A DNA stretch of 64,000 bases from Sialis fuliginosa (lineage: Eukaryota; Arthropoda; Insecta; Megaloptera; Sialidae): contig OY540820.1 in assembly GCA_961205875.1 (NCBI GenBank), forward strand, positions 1,116,001 through 1,180,000. Direction: 5' to 3'. Position numbers and translations under genes: made by a program. Below are positions 11,314 through 21,690 of this stretch, piece after piece. The notes beneath the pieces are model-generated. The model worked only from the letters and a program-made list of their open reading frames with translations, was not told the origin of the DNA and did not search any database. Positions within the stretch are counted from its first letter, which is position 1. Each line of letters starts with the position of its first letter.

Positions 11314-11429
11314 TTGTTGCAGCCAGCCGCTGTCGCCGCCGCTGCCAGGACCTGTTGCCGTTGAAACAAGTCTCCACTGCCGTCATCGTCCGAATCATCT
11401 GTGCCATTACCCGCACTACTTGCGCTCAT
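11314..11429 (-). CDS. Possible first coding exon of a host gene
   Basis: Minus-strand ATG at 11429 opens MSASSAGNGTDDSDDDG, then a Gln/Ala-rich stretch (FQRQQVLAAAATAAG) to a donor GTATGA at 11313. Base composition is GC-rich and codon-balanced, in strong contrast to its AT-rich surroundings. The frame runs on past the donor, but there the composition becomes AT-rich again. The Ser/Gly/Asp-rich start followed by poly-Ala is typical of disordered N termini of nuclear proteins, but no family is recognised. If real, further exons would lie at lower coordinates; none was found among the repeats. Confidence 0.35.
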
Positions 11430-11490
11430 TGCGCCGCGATATATCTTACTCTATGCACTATTCATAATTGTATTTTACAAATAAAACACT

Positions 11491-11806
11491 TATGTCCGGT
11501 ATTATAAAGGAGCTAGCAAATTTGTTAGCTAGCAAGCACTTTCAAATGAGATATCAAACTTATATGACAGTTCTTTTGGAGTTTGTTGAAGACTTTGACA
11601 AGTTTCGCGCACGCGTTGTAGGTAAATATCAATGGTATTAAAACAGTGGTGATATTATGAAAATTATTTTGTACGGTGAAAGATGCCAACCGTGTTACAA
11701 TTAGTTGAAGTGTCACTGCTCTAAATTCCATAACTAATCCATAGATACTAGTACAGAATTAATTCCCCATTTGAAAGTAATTGCTCCTTTGTAATACCGG
11801 ACATTA
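11491..11806. mobile_element. MITE with ATGTCCGGTATTATAAAGGAGC ends trimmed: TCCGGTATTA type
   Basis: The left end TGTCCGGTATTATAAAGG and the right end CCTTTGTAATACCGGACA are inverted repeats; the outermost bases both read AT. The interior is unique and noncoding. It lies about 60 bases upstream of the possible exon at 11314-11429, where a promoter or 5' untranslated region would be expected. Confidence 0.65.
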
Positions 11807-12189
11807 ATACTAAAAAATTGTATATGAAAATGATAAATAATTGTTTATTATAGTTTTAATGAACTTAAAGTACAGAAACTTTGTATTATTATATCGTTTT
11901 TTACTATGATTGTCACTATTAGAATAGAACACTGTTTAACCATGTACATTCAAACTGTGAATCCAAAAATGAGTTATATACAAGTGAATCCGCTTAACGC
12001 GCTATGCATAGGTATATGTTCCAATAAATGACTGCGTTACAGAAAACGTACTCTGTATCATGCATATTTCGCACAAGGGAAATGGCTTTCAATCAATCTT
12101 TTTCAAACCAACTGGAAAATATTCTCTAAATCATCCCGATTAAAAGTCTCAATGGTTGCAACCGCCTAAGTTATCTAGGTCTCGCGCAA
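11807..12189. other. Gene-free stretch
   Basis: AT-rich; nothing recognised. Confidence 0.4.
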
Positions 12190-13312
12190 AAAGCTGTTTT
12201 GTACCTAATACTGCAATAAAAAAATCGATATAGTACAGGATATCTCAAGACTGTGTCAAAGTTCAATATTTCATTTATTTTAACAAATGGAAGAAAACTT
12301 TAAATACAAAAGTTGTCAGGCTACACAAGCAGCATATTTTTAAAATAGTTACATTTATATAAGGTGTCCTATAAGTGTGTTACAAATCAAATTTTTTAAA
12401 TACAAAGTGTACTTTTTTAATTGATAATCTAAAATCATTCATTTTTCTGGATATTGTAATACAGACATGTGTGGGATTATAGTGAGCAGTTTAGAAATTA
12501 TGACTATTTTGTAAGTAATTGGGTTATTTTCAACACCTTGTAATTGTCTAATTTCAACAAAAAAAATTTGTTTTCTGCTGAAAACAGTTTTGGCATATGC
12601 TTTATTATTGCGATATTACATCAAACATTTACAAAATTGTATTCTTTGTACAGGGTGTATCAAAACTCTGAACCCAACTTTTTAAAAAATTTTCAAATAG
12701 AACACCCTATATATTTTCACATTTTCAAATTGCTTATTCAATTCTAAACACAATTTGTAAACTATGTTCTATACCTAAATCCAGCCGTTAAAAAGTTATT
12801 TGAAGATTTAGTTTAATTTGAATGATAGGCTAGAACTGGTAGGCATTTTGAACAAAGAAATGAATATTTATGTATCGTTTTGTTTATTTAATTTCTAGAT
12901 TTTTATGTTGTAAAGGATTGCAAGTTCTAGCAAATTGTTTTATGGATTATAATAAAGTTTTTATAAAACACGTTAAGGTATGTGTAGTGCCGTCAGCGCC
13001 AGCTACTAGCGATAGTATTAAAAATATTAAATTGTAAAATAAAAACAATAGAAAATTAGTTGTCATAAAAATAAATATAATTTTCAAATTCCATAAAATT
13101 TGTAATTATTATAAATAATAAATTATTTAATATTGTGTTGTTAAGTAGTGATAGATAACATTTGTAGATATTTCAGTTTAAAGATCAAAATTGATAAAAC
13201 AGCTCCTTCAGGGCTACATGACGTGCGAAATCCCGTCTGCGACCTCCTCGCGGTGCACGTTGGGTAATGCCAATGCAGAGGGTGTACATATATATATCTA
13301 TATATATATATA

Positions 13313-13456
13313 TAAAAACAAACTTGTTTGTTTAAACGTCAAAATTTATTAAAGAAGAGGAAACCGCAAGCTTTCGATTAATAAATTAATAAATTTTGAC
13401 GTTTAAACAAACAAGTTTGTTTTTATTTATATTTAACGTCACTACTATTATATTAT
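13313..13456 (-). mobile_element. Hammerhead foldback family B, truncated copy
   Basis: Arms AAAACAAACTTGTTTGTTT and its complement enclose a shortened centre. It keeps only the 3' part of the hammerhead-like core (CGAAAGCTTGCGG on the minus strand), so the CUGANGA part is deleted. The 3' tail AACGTCACTACTATTATA matches the copies at 28211 and 32124. It sits in a TA microsatellite, so the target duplication cannot be read. Confidence 0.7.
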
Positions 13457-13575
13457 ATATATATATATATATAATTATTATTTAATATAGGGTTTTGAGG
13501 TCATAAAAATCTTTTTTGTTAATATTTCTTGTGTATTATAAATAAACAATAGTTTTTTTTTTTTTTTTTTATTTC

Positions 13576-13630
13576 ACATAAAATTTTTGCGCATTTACAA
13601 TTTTTTCGAAAATCAATTCTTCATCAGTGT
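13576..13630 (-). ncRNA. Hammerhead-like ribozyme motif, family C left arm
   Basis: Mirror image of the motif at 13950-14004, in the opposite arm of the palindrome. It reads CTGATGA, a 3-bp stem II, GAAA, an A/T stem III and a TTA triplet on the minus strand. Confidence 0.5.
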
Positions 13631-13949
13631 TATAACATTTATATAGCTATAATATAAAAAAAGAGAAATAAAAGAATGATTATTAACCAGGAAAGACCAA
13701 AATTATTGCAGAGAGAAATTGTCATACTTACAGAGAAATGGAGAAAACCAAATAAAAATAAAAAGTTAAAGATAAAATAATAAAGCTCATTATTTTATCT
13801 TTAACTTTATTTTTTTGTTTAACACATGGTTTTCTCCATTTCTCTGTAAGTGTGACAATTTCTCTCTGCAATAGTTTTGGTCTTTCCTGGTTAATAATAA
13901 TCATTCTTTTCTTTCTCTTTTTTTATAATATAGCTATCTAAATGTTATA

Positions 13950-14004
13950 ACACTGATGAAGAATTGATTTTCGAAAAAATTGTAAATGCGCAAAAATTTT
14001 ATGT
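13950..14004 (+). ncRNA. Hammerhead-like ribozyme motif, family C right arm
   Basis: Order seen: ACA (stem I), CTGATGA at 13953-13959, one extra A, stem II GAA/TTC with a 6-base loop, GAAA at 13973-13976, stem III AAATT/AATTT closing a loop, then TTA with predicted cleavage after 14001, then TGT to close stem I. The core residues C3, U4, G5, A6, G8, A9 and G12-A14 are all present. Stems I and II are weak (3 bp). The single base between CTGATGA and stem II is a deviation from the textbook form. Confidence 0.5.
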
Positions 14005-14515
14005 GAAATAAAAATAAAAAAAATAAACTATTGTTTATTTATAATAAAAAAGAAATATTAACAAACAAAATTTTTATGACCTCAAAACTCTATATTAAAG
14101 AATAATTATCAACATGGTCATATATATCAACAATGAAATATATATATCTATATATGTACTTCATATCTATGCATATATTCATGAATCTTGCTATTCCAAT
14201 ATTCGATGGATATATACATATATATTACAAAATAGTCATAATTTCTAAACTACTCACTACAATCCCACACATGTTTGTATTACAATATCCAGAAAAATGA
14301 ATGCTTTTAGATTATCAATTAAAAAAGTACACTTTGTATTTAAAAAAATAAAACTTTGTTTTGTAACACACTTTTAAAAATATGTTGCTTGTCTAGCCTA
14401 ACAACTTTTGTATTTAAAGTTTTCTTCTATTTGTTATAATAATTTAAATATTGTACTTTGACACAGTCTTGAGATATCCTGTTTTTTTAATTGCAATATT
14501 AGGTACATTATGCAA

Positions 14516-15238
14516 AAAAAGTATTATAAAATGTCGGATTCCATAGGACTAGGGGGTCAATTAGAACGATTAAGTCTAGTTCAGACTAGGCTAGTATTTT
14601 AGTCGGATAAGAAAACGAATCAACAGGAAAAATGCACTAGGAACTACAAATGTACCTACTTATCAAGATATTAGAATTAGAAGATCCCTAATAATAGTTT
14701 TTTTTTGCAAACTAAATTTTATTAGTAGCTTATTTAGTATTTAGCGAGGGGCGGCGGAGGTCACTACTCGACCAAAAAAATTAAATAAAATGGATTACTC
14801 GGCTAAATGGTTTTACTAAATTACTCGAATAAATTTGTCTGTTCATACCCGTTTAGTTACTAATCTGAACTAGGCTTTGGATAGATTAGGTCGGTTAGGT
14901 TCAGTCCAATGATGCAAATAACATGAATACATAGTACTTAGAAGCTCTAATATACATATAATATACCCGTATATTCTGAACGCTTGTAACGTAAATGTAC
15001 GGGTATCAAAATACGTATATGTAGGAGTAGGTGTTACTTAAATGTTATCCAGACAATAAAAAAACAATTAACGATAATACAAAAATATAAAATAGTTAAT
15101 TTGTGTAGTTGTACTTGCAGCGTAGTAGCGGCTGGTAGTGTATTAAGTAAATGTACATATAAATCGAACACGCATCATTATACAAGATGATTCAACACTG
15201 TCGTCCCAAACACAGTAAATTAAGAAATATATTTTAAG
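14516..15238. other. Gene-free stretch
   Basis: No gene recognised. Some GC-richer text near 14745-14765 (GAGGGGCGGCGGAGG) has no open frame of note. Confidence 0.4.
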
Positions 15239-15848
15239 CAAAAAACATTATATGAACGTATGTCCAGAAATTTTTCATAAAGGGGCTCTATCAAAAATTT
15301 CGGGACAAGTTCATATAATGTTTTTTGCTTAGAATACAAAAAACATTATATGAACATATGTATGTCCAGAAATTTTTCATAAGGGGCTCTATCAAAAATT
15401 TCGGGACATGTTCATATAATGTTTTTTGCTTAGAATACAAAAAACATTATATGAACATATGTATGTCCAGAAATTTTTCATAAGGGGCTCTATCAAAAAT
15501 TTCGGGACATGTTTATATAATGTTTTTTGCTTAAAATACAAAAAACATTATATGAACTTATGTATGTCCAGAAATTTTTCGTAAAGGGGCTCTATCAAAA
15601 ATTTCGGGACAAGTTCATATAATGTTTATTGCTTAGAATACATAAAACATTATATGAACATATGTATGTCCAGAAATTTTTCGTAAAGGGGCTCTATCAA
15701 AAATTTCGGGACATGTTCATATAATGTTTTTTGCTTAGAATACTTAAAACATTATATGAACATATGTATGTCCAGAAATTTTTCGTAAAGGGGCTCTATC
15801 AAAAATTTCGGGACATGTTCATATAATGTTTTTTGCTTAGAATATTTT
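15239..15848. repeat. 101-bp hairpin satellite, six units
   Basis: Six head-to-tail units start (at ACATTATATGAAC) near 15246, 15345, 15444, 15545, 15647 and 15748, a spacing of 99-102 bases. Each unit is an imperfect palindrome: AACATTATATGAAC at one side and GTTCATATAATGTT at the other, with TCCAGAAATTTTTC and AAAATTTCGGGACA as inner arms. Units are very similar, so the array is young or homogenised. Confidence 0.9.
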
Positions 15849-16000
15849 TCAATATAAAAATTTTGTATTGAAAAAAAAATCATAAAGACGAAGTTTGAAA
15901 TAATTCTAATTATTAATATTGATTTTTTTGGTAACAATAAGTATAAGTTATAGATAGGCCGTTACAATTTACAATTTTTACATTTACTTTTTTTTAAAAC

Positions 16001-16392
16001 ATTAGTATGTTGTTCCTTGTACCCTCCCGAATAAAAGTCTTAATATTCTATAGCCTTAGAAAAAGTTAAATTCGTTAGTTAAGATAAGACGTACATATAT
16101 ATAATCACCCTCTGTTAATTTTGATAATTTTTATTTTTCTTGGTTCACTTTTGGACCCCTAAAAAGTAATTACACTGTCCTACTGCTTGTGGAGATCTTT
16201 TTTGGGTCCTTGTCAATTTTTATACCTCGTCAATCTCGTCTACCTCCTTTGGTACACCCCTATACTTTGGCACCCGGTGCGACCCCCCCCCCCCCCCACC
16301 CAAGAATATAGAATTTTTAGATGAGCATTTGGAGACTTATTCGGAAAATTACAAGGAACATACTAAAATTAAAAAAATAAAAATTGGCAGAA
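16001..16392 (+). repeat. Repeat P, copy 1
   Basis: Begins TTAGTATGTTGTTCC (one base into the copy) and ends near GAGACTTATTCGG and an A-rich tail. It is the most diverged of three copies and contains a C run at about 16285-16300. Confidence 0.65.
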
Positions 16393-16611
16393 AGCCTTTC
16401 CATAAGAAAAGTGCGGAGTCCTTTACAATAATATCTAATGTTAATGAATCAAATTTTTATAATTGAGTTTTTTTTAAATTTAATTTATATTTTAGTTTAA
16501 TTTTTAAATTAGATAGACAGGCACCAAGAAGGCCCTAAAAGCGCATTCACACTACTGTATATATGTATAGTCACAAGAGTAGGTATCGGTACATTTATTA
16601 ATATAAATGAA

Positions 16612-16945
16612 AAATGGAAGCAATATGTGAAATATATTTCATATTCATATCGGTCCAAACAGATAATTCATTAGAAACGTTTGTTATCACAGAATAAGTT
16701 CTAAACAACTCCAAATTATTTCCTAACTGTTAGTTGCCATTTAACACAAATATGACATGTATAAATGTATATAGTTACTATAGTATAGACATCAACATAT
16801 TAGTGCATTATACAAATTAGGCCATCGTCTACTTTTAGATTTTATAATATACACGATATGTATATGAAATACGTATTTTAATATAATTTTAATAATACCT
16901 TCATATACTTTACAACTTAACACCAAATATCGACTAATATGTATA
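16612..16945 (+). repeat. Duplicated segment, part 1, locus 1
   Basis: Closely matches 21373-21690 from TTCATATTCAT to TACTTTACAACTTAA. Includes CTAACTGTTAGTTGCCATTT. Noncoding. Confidence 0.7.
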
Positions 16946-17150
16946 TATTCACACTATTTTTTTTATAGATATCCAGATATTAATTGAATGTGTCAACACA
17001 GTGTGAAACTGAACTTATTTTAAATAACATATTTAATCAGGGTGTCCACTTTCTGGAAAGTCAGGGAAACTTAAAGTGGTCAGGGAAAGTCAGGGAATTT
17101 ATTTAAAATTTTGAAAATTCAGCGAATTTATTATAAATTTTGGAAAAACT

Positions 17151-17935
17151 TTAGTATGTTGTTCCAGAATAAAAGTCTCGGTGGGCTAAATTTTATATAA
17201 CCTTAGAAAGTGTTAAATTCGTTAGTTTTGATATTCACAAAGACGTATATACAATCACCCAATTCATATTTATTATTTTTCCATTCACTGTTAATTTTGA
17301 TGACTTTTTTTGTTCTCGGTTCATTTTTGATATCCCTAAAAAGTAATTACGCCATCCTGTAACTTTTTTTGGCCCTTGTCACTTTTATATCATGTCAACC
17401 TCTTCTACTTCCTTTGGCACACCTCTATACCTTGGTGTGACCCCTCCCCCCCACCCCCCAAGAAAGCATAAGAGGTTTTAGAATTTTTAGATGAGCGTTT
17501 GGAGACTTATTATAAATTCTGGAAAAACTTAGTATGTTGTTCCTTGTACCCTCCCGAATAAAAGTCTCGGTGGGCTAAATTTTATATAACCTTAGAAAGT
17601 GTTAAATTCGTTAGTTTTGATATTCACAAAGACGTATATACAATCACCCAATTAATATTTATTATTTTTCCATCCACTGTTAATTTTGATGACTTTTTTT
17701 GTTCTCGGTTCATTTTTGATATCCCTAAAAAGTAATTACGCCATCCTATAACTTTTTTTTGCCCTTGTCACTTTTTATATCATGTCAACCTCTTCTACTT
17801 CCTTTGGTACATCCCTATACCTTGGTGTGACCCCCCTCCAAGAAAGCATAAGAGGTTTTAGAATTTTTAGATGAGCGTTTGGAGACTTATTTGGAAAATT
17901 ACAAGAAACAGCATACTAAAATTAAAAAAAAATTG
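17151..17935 (+). repeat. Repeat P, copies 2 and 3 in tandem
   Basis: Copy 2 (17151-17528) and copy 3 (17529-17935) are head to tail with a period of about 378 bases and few differences. Flanking text (17040-17150 and 17940-18090) is rich in 'cagggaa' and 'gtcaggg' blocks, a wording common in insect noncoding repeats. Confidence 0.75.
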
Positions 17936-18566
17936 TTAGGGAATTTATTATAAATTCTGGGAAGTCAGGTGTTTTTTCAAGGCAGTTATATTTATTACCA
18001 ATATTCATTATTTTTTTTGCTTCTCAACTACAATTTTACACCCCCGAACCTCTAGAAGTCAGGGAATTTAGAATCTGTGGACAGAGAAAAGTTAAGGAAT
18101 TATATAGTAGGTATAATAAATTCTGCATCAGTTTAATTATTTGAAAGTTTAATGAAATCGATTAGAATTTAGTATAATTGTTGACACATTGAAATATATG
18201 TATATATAATTATTTAAATTTCTATGAATATTGATTTAGGCAAAGAGAATGCCACATTATCAATTGATTTAGACATTGATTAGAATTATATATAATAACA
18301 ATTTTGAACTGTATGTTAATTTTATTTTAGCTCGGTATATGGCGGATAGGTTATAAAGTTGCGATATTATTTTCTACAAATTAATTATCAGTGTAGGTAT
18401 ATATTATATATATGTATATATAAATAGTATAAAAATGCTTATTAACTAAGTTCAGTCTAAATTTTGCTGTATTTTCTATTTTCTAATATGCAATTTGGTT
18501 CTAATTGTAAGATGAAAAGGGGTTTTAATTAGGGATTTAATATTTTTATATTTATATATGTATATA
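17936..18566. other. Gene-free stretch
   Basis: AT-rich, with GTCAGGG-type repeat text up to about 18090. Nothing coding. Confidence 0.4.
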
Positions 18567-18850
18567 ATATAATAGTAGTGACGTAAAATATAAATAAAAA
18601 CAAACTTGTTTGTTTAAACGTCAAAAAATTTAATTAAGAAAAGGTAATCGCAAGCTTTTGATTCACAGAATCATCGTCAGGCTATTAATAAAGATTTAAA
18701 TTTGAGAACGATGTTGTTATCTCAATAATATTCATGTGACTTTAAATCTTTATTAATAGCCTGACGATGATTCTGTGAATCGAAAGCTTGCAATTAACTT
18801 TTCTAAATTAAATTTTTTGACGTTTAAACAAACAAGTTTGTTTTTATTTA
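18567..18850. mobile_element. Hammerhead foldback family B, two-armed copy
   Basis: Outer arms AAACAAACTTGTTTG and complement; inner arms carry TAGCCTGACGATGATTC on the plus strand (right arm) and its complement (left arm). The leader GTAGTGACGT at about 18573 matches the tail of other copies in inverted sense. Both hammerhead-like motifs are present, although the left one has AAAA in place of GAAA. Confidence 0.75.
18761..18793 (+). ncRNA. Hammerhead-like core, family B
   Basis: CTGACGA (18761-18767), one extra T, stem II GATTC/GAATC with loop TGT, then GAAA (18782-18785) and GCTTGC. The core residues are all present. The expected NUH cleavage triplet is not clear, because sequence after GCTTG reads C/G rather than UH, so activity is doubtful. 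The same core is at 32211-32241 (plus) and 28263-28293 (minus, CTGAAGA). Confidence 0.45.
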
Positions 18851-20351
18851 TTTTTTATATATATGTATATATCGATACTGGTTCTTTTTAATTGACTTTT
18901 GGATAATTTTGCTTATAATAAGATAACTCCTGTGTATCTAAGGTATATTTGAGTTGAGACTATACTCTATTTGATTTAAGAATGCAGTGGTTGCCGAGGT
19001 TTTGATGGTTCGAATCTGGTTAATACTGCTTAATAGGTTTGTATTGTATTATATATTATTCAGAGAGAGATTATATGATATAATACGAGTTATTTTTTAT
19101 ACCTTGAGATACAGAGGGGCTATTCTTTTCAGCATATTTTGGTTAAAATATATTGAAAAATGATGGGTATAAAGCCAATTGTTGATATTTTTGCAACATT
19201 ATTAAATTATTATATTTTATATAAATAAACAAACATTTAATTGAATATTTTTTTGATTAATGACACTATAGGGTTATAGGGTTTTTCTGCACTGTATAGC
19301 ATAAATATCACAGAAATAAGTGCTATATAATAATTATAATGTCAAAATAGGTGTATATTTTTAGTTTAAATAAAAATAAATTATATACTTAAGTAGTCTA
19401 GTATTTACAATAAATTAAAACAATTCATAGTTTGACATAAACTATTTATTTACAATATTATAACCCTCTTAATTAACTATAATTATATCTAGTATAGTTT
19501 AACTAATTATGTAAATATGTATATATATAAACATTTACTTATACATAAGAAAAAAAATAACTTGGGCCAAGACAATCCTTGTTTTATATATGTATAAAGC
19601 CGTGTTTAGACAAAAAAAATTACATTTTAAAGATTGAAATTTCTATTTTTCAGATTTTTTTTGCAAAAATCAAATGTTATTCAGTTATAGAATTAAAAAA
19701 GAAAGTAAATCATCAAATTCAATTATAATCTTTTTTAAAAATTATTGGAGAACAATATTAAAATATTCAAGGTTAATGAAAAATACGGTTTTTTTTGGGT
19801 TTCCGGTTCGGGTTCGGGGTCAGGTTCAAGTCCCTGGTATTAAGAATATAGGTAATTCTTATAGTAAGAAAATATTGTTTTCGTTATATATAAAACAAGG
19901 ATTTCTTATCCAAGTAACTTTTTCCCCTGTGGACCTAAACAAAATGCCATATTATTAAGCGGAGCGGAATTCACATAATATACATAGGATAAATAAGTTA
20001 ATGTTAACTAATTGTAGATCAATCTATAGGTAATATACACGAGTATTAATAGTAGGTATAAATTATATTATAATTATACAGTCTATGCTAAAATATGGGT
20101 ATATATAGTAGGTATATGTATATTTAAAATAAGAAATACATTTAATTAATTAATTAATACTAGTTTGTTGACTAATCGTACTATACGTCTAAAATGTATA
20201 ATACATACTATTTTTAAAATCACCGTATACTTGAGCACAATTATTTTATACAAAATATTTAATGTATATAGGTACAATAAATACAGTAAATTCTAAATTG
20301 ATTAAGCCATAAAAAAATTTAACATAGGATAAATAAGAAGTATTCTAGTCA
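18851..20351. other. Gene-free stretch with MITE fragments
   Basis: AT-rich. A single arm of the ACTCTATTT MITE lies at 18958-19016, a duplicated-segment part at 19386-19520 (matching 23156-23290), and a lone end of the PIF-like MITE (GCCGTGTTTAGACA) at 19598-19611. A 94-codon open frame at 19674 has no recognisable content. Confidence 0.5.
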
Positions 20352-20542
20352 CTTAAACTAAAATTATACACCTTAACCACAATAAAACAATGTCACTTGA
20401 CACGTTTTTCGTTCATCAGGAGCCTAACAGTTCGAGACTCACTTAGAACTGTTAGGCTCTTGATGAGGACTTCTTGTGAAGTCGAAACACGTGTCGAGTG
20501 ACATTGTTTTATTGTGGTTAAGGTGTATAATTTTAGTTTAAG
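20352..20542. mobile_element. Foldback element family A
   Basis: Arms 20352-20433 and 20446-20542 are inverted copies. The outer ends read CTTAAACTAAAATTATAC and complement, and the inner stem GAGCCTAACAGTTC/GAACTGTTAGGCTC surrounds a 12-base loop. The right arm is longer because it has kept the stem II hairpin of a hammerhead-like motif that the left arm lacks. Confidence 0.8.
20457..20498 (+). ncRNA. Hammerhead-like ribozyme motif, family A right arm
   Basis: CTC (stem I), TTGATGA, one extra G, a perfect 6-bp stem II GACTTC/GAAGTC with loop TTGT, GAAA (20484-20487), CACGTGTC ending in a GTC cleavage triplet, then GAG to close stem I. The stem III part ACACGTGT is self-complementary, as in short-stem hammerheads proposed to act as dimers. 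The first core base is T instead of the essential C. The left arm (minus, 20395-20419) has the intact CTGATGA but no stem II. Confidence 0.55.
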
Positions 20543-21064
20543 AGTCTTTATACCAATAAATCGATGATGATGATTTATGTATTTTTAAATACCACATCGA
20601 AATAAACTGATCAATTTTAAATTAGTCAAAAGTGTGTTGTTTTTCAATTTCAATACCTTTCTAAAAATATTATTATAATTTTATCTAGATGTTTCATTTA
20701 ATTCAATTAATGTATTTCATTCTTTATTAAAGTTGAAAATAAAACTATTGACTAATTTCAAATGTATCGGTTTGTTTCGCGGTGGTATTACAAAAACGTA
20801 TATATAGGCTACTAAAGTATTTCTAATTCACTCAATGTTAAATTTCCTATGGTTTAATCAATCTAAAATACACTGTTTTTACTATGATTTAAAACAATTA
20901 ATTACCCCATGGTAGCCTATGTGTTTTTTAAGCAAGTTAAATTTAAACAGAAACTGTTCTAGAATAATTAAATGTTTTAAAACTACATTGAATGAAACCC
21001 ATAGAATAGCAAAGGAGAAAGAAGGGGAAGAACATAACAGATCATAGACAAAAACAAAAACACT
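20543..21064. other. Gene-free stretch
   Basis: AT-rich; nothing recognised. Confidence 0.4.
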
Positions 21065-21147
21065 TATACTCTATTTCATTTAAGAATGTAGTGGGAAACT
21101 ATTTCATTTAAGAATGCAGGGAAACTCTTAAACGAAATAGAGTATAG
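21065..21147. mobile_element. Small MITE, ACTCTATTT ends
   Basis: Ends TATACTCTATTT and AAATAGAGTATA are inverted repeats. Related copies lie at 27881-27989 (a near-perfect hairpin) and 18958-19016 (one arm only). Confidence 0.6.
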
Positions 21148-21224
21148 TAACATAAGTTAACAATAAAGCCATTTCCACATAAGTAGCTCTTTGCACTTTG
21201 GTATTTCGAGTATGTGTTGTCTTA

Positions 21225-21363
21225 TGCCGTGTTTAGACCGAAAAAACAAAATAGCAACATCGTGTCTCTTTGACAAAAGTGCAATAAACCCTATGCATTT
21301 TTAAATACGATGTGTTTTAAAACATCGTGTGGCTGTTTTGTTTTCTTTGGTCTAAACACGGCA
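21225..21363 (+). mobile_element. PIF/Harbinger-like MITE, copy 2
   Basis: Ends TGCCGTGTTTAGACC and GGTCTAAACACGGCA are inverted repeats flanked by TTA on both sides (21222-21224 and 21364-21366). The interior matches 8505-8643. Confidence 0.75.
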
Positions 21364-21372
21364 TTACAGTAT

Positions 21373-21690
21373 GGAAAACATAAATATTTCATATTCATTT
21401 CGGTCCAAACAGATAATTCATTCTAAACGTTTGTTATCACAGAATAAGTTCTAAACAACTCCAAATTATATTCCTAACTGTTAGTTGCCATTTAACACTA
21501 ATATGACATTTATATAGTTACTATATGTTAGTATATAATATATACTATATTAGCGTTAAATGGCAACTAACAGTTAGGACGATATATTATATCGTCGAAT
21601 TTTAGATTTTATAATATACACGATATGTATATGAAATACGTATTTTAATATAATTTAAATAATACCTTCAGCTACTTTACAACTTAAGGG
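21373..21690 (+). repeat. Duplicated segment, part 1, locus 2
   Basis: Matches 16612-16945, then breaks off at CAACTTAA, where unrelated repeat starts; locus 1 continues with a different sequence at the same point. An extra inverted piece at 21560-21590 repeats TGGCAACTAACAGTTAG. Confidence 0.7.

Larger units (their letters stand above)
13471..14110. mobile_element. Foldback element family C
   Basis: Two arms of about 310 bases (about 13471-13781 and 13789-14110) are near-perfect inverted copies separated by a 7-base loop, AAAGCTC. Each arm holds a hammerhead-like motif. A short 3' tail containing ATGGTCAT (14114-14121) follows, as in family D. No coding frame. Confidence 0.8.
12190..14515. 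mobile_element. Composite inverted-repeat element, CAGG..AAGACTGTG ends
   Basis: Arm about 12190-12520 is the inverted copy of about 14220-14515. Both carry the CAAGACTGTGTCAAAG terminus and continue outward through GTACCTAATA. The arm sequence also occurs at 22350-23152. The centre has been invaded twice: by a family B hammerhead element (13313-13456) and by foldback C (13471-14110). No transposase is present. Confidence 0.6.

Noticed and set aside
15239..15848. CRISPR-like regular spacing
   Set aside because: Units are continuous copies without variable spacers, and the DNA is eukaryotic; it is a satellite.
19000..19020. tRNA-like B box GGTTCGAATCT
   Set aside because: It lies in one arm of the ACTCTATTT MITE and no A box or cloverleaf can be formed around it.
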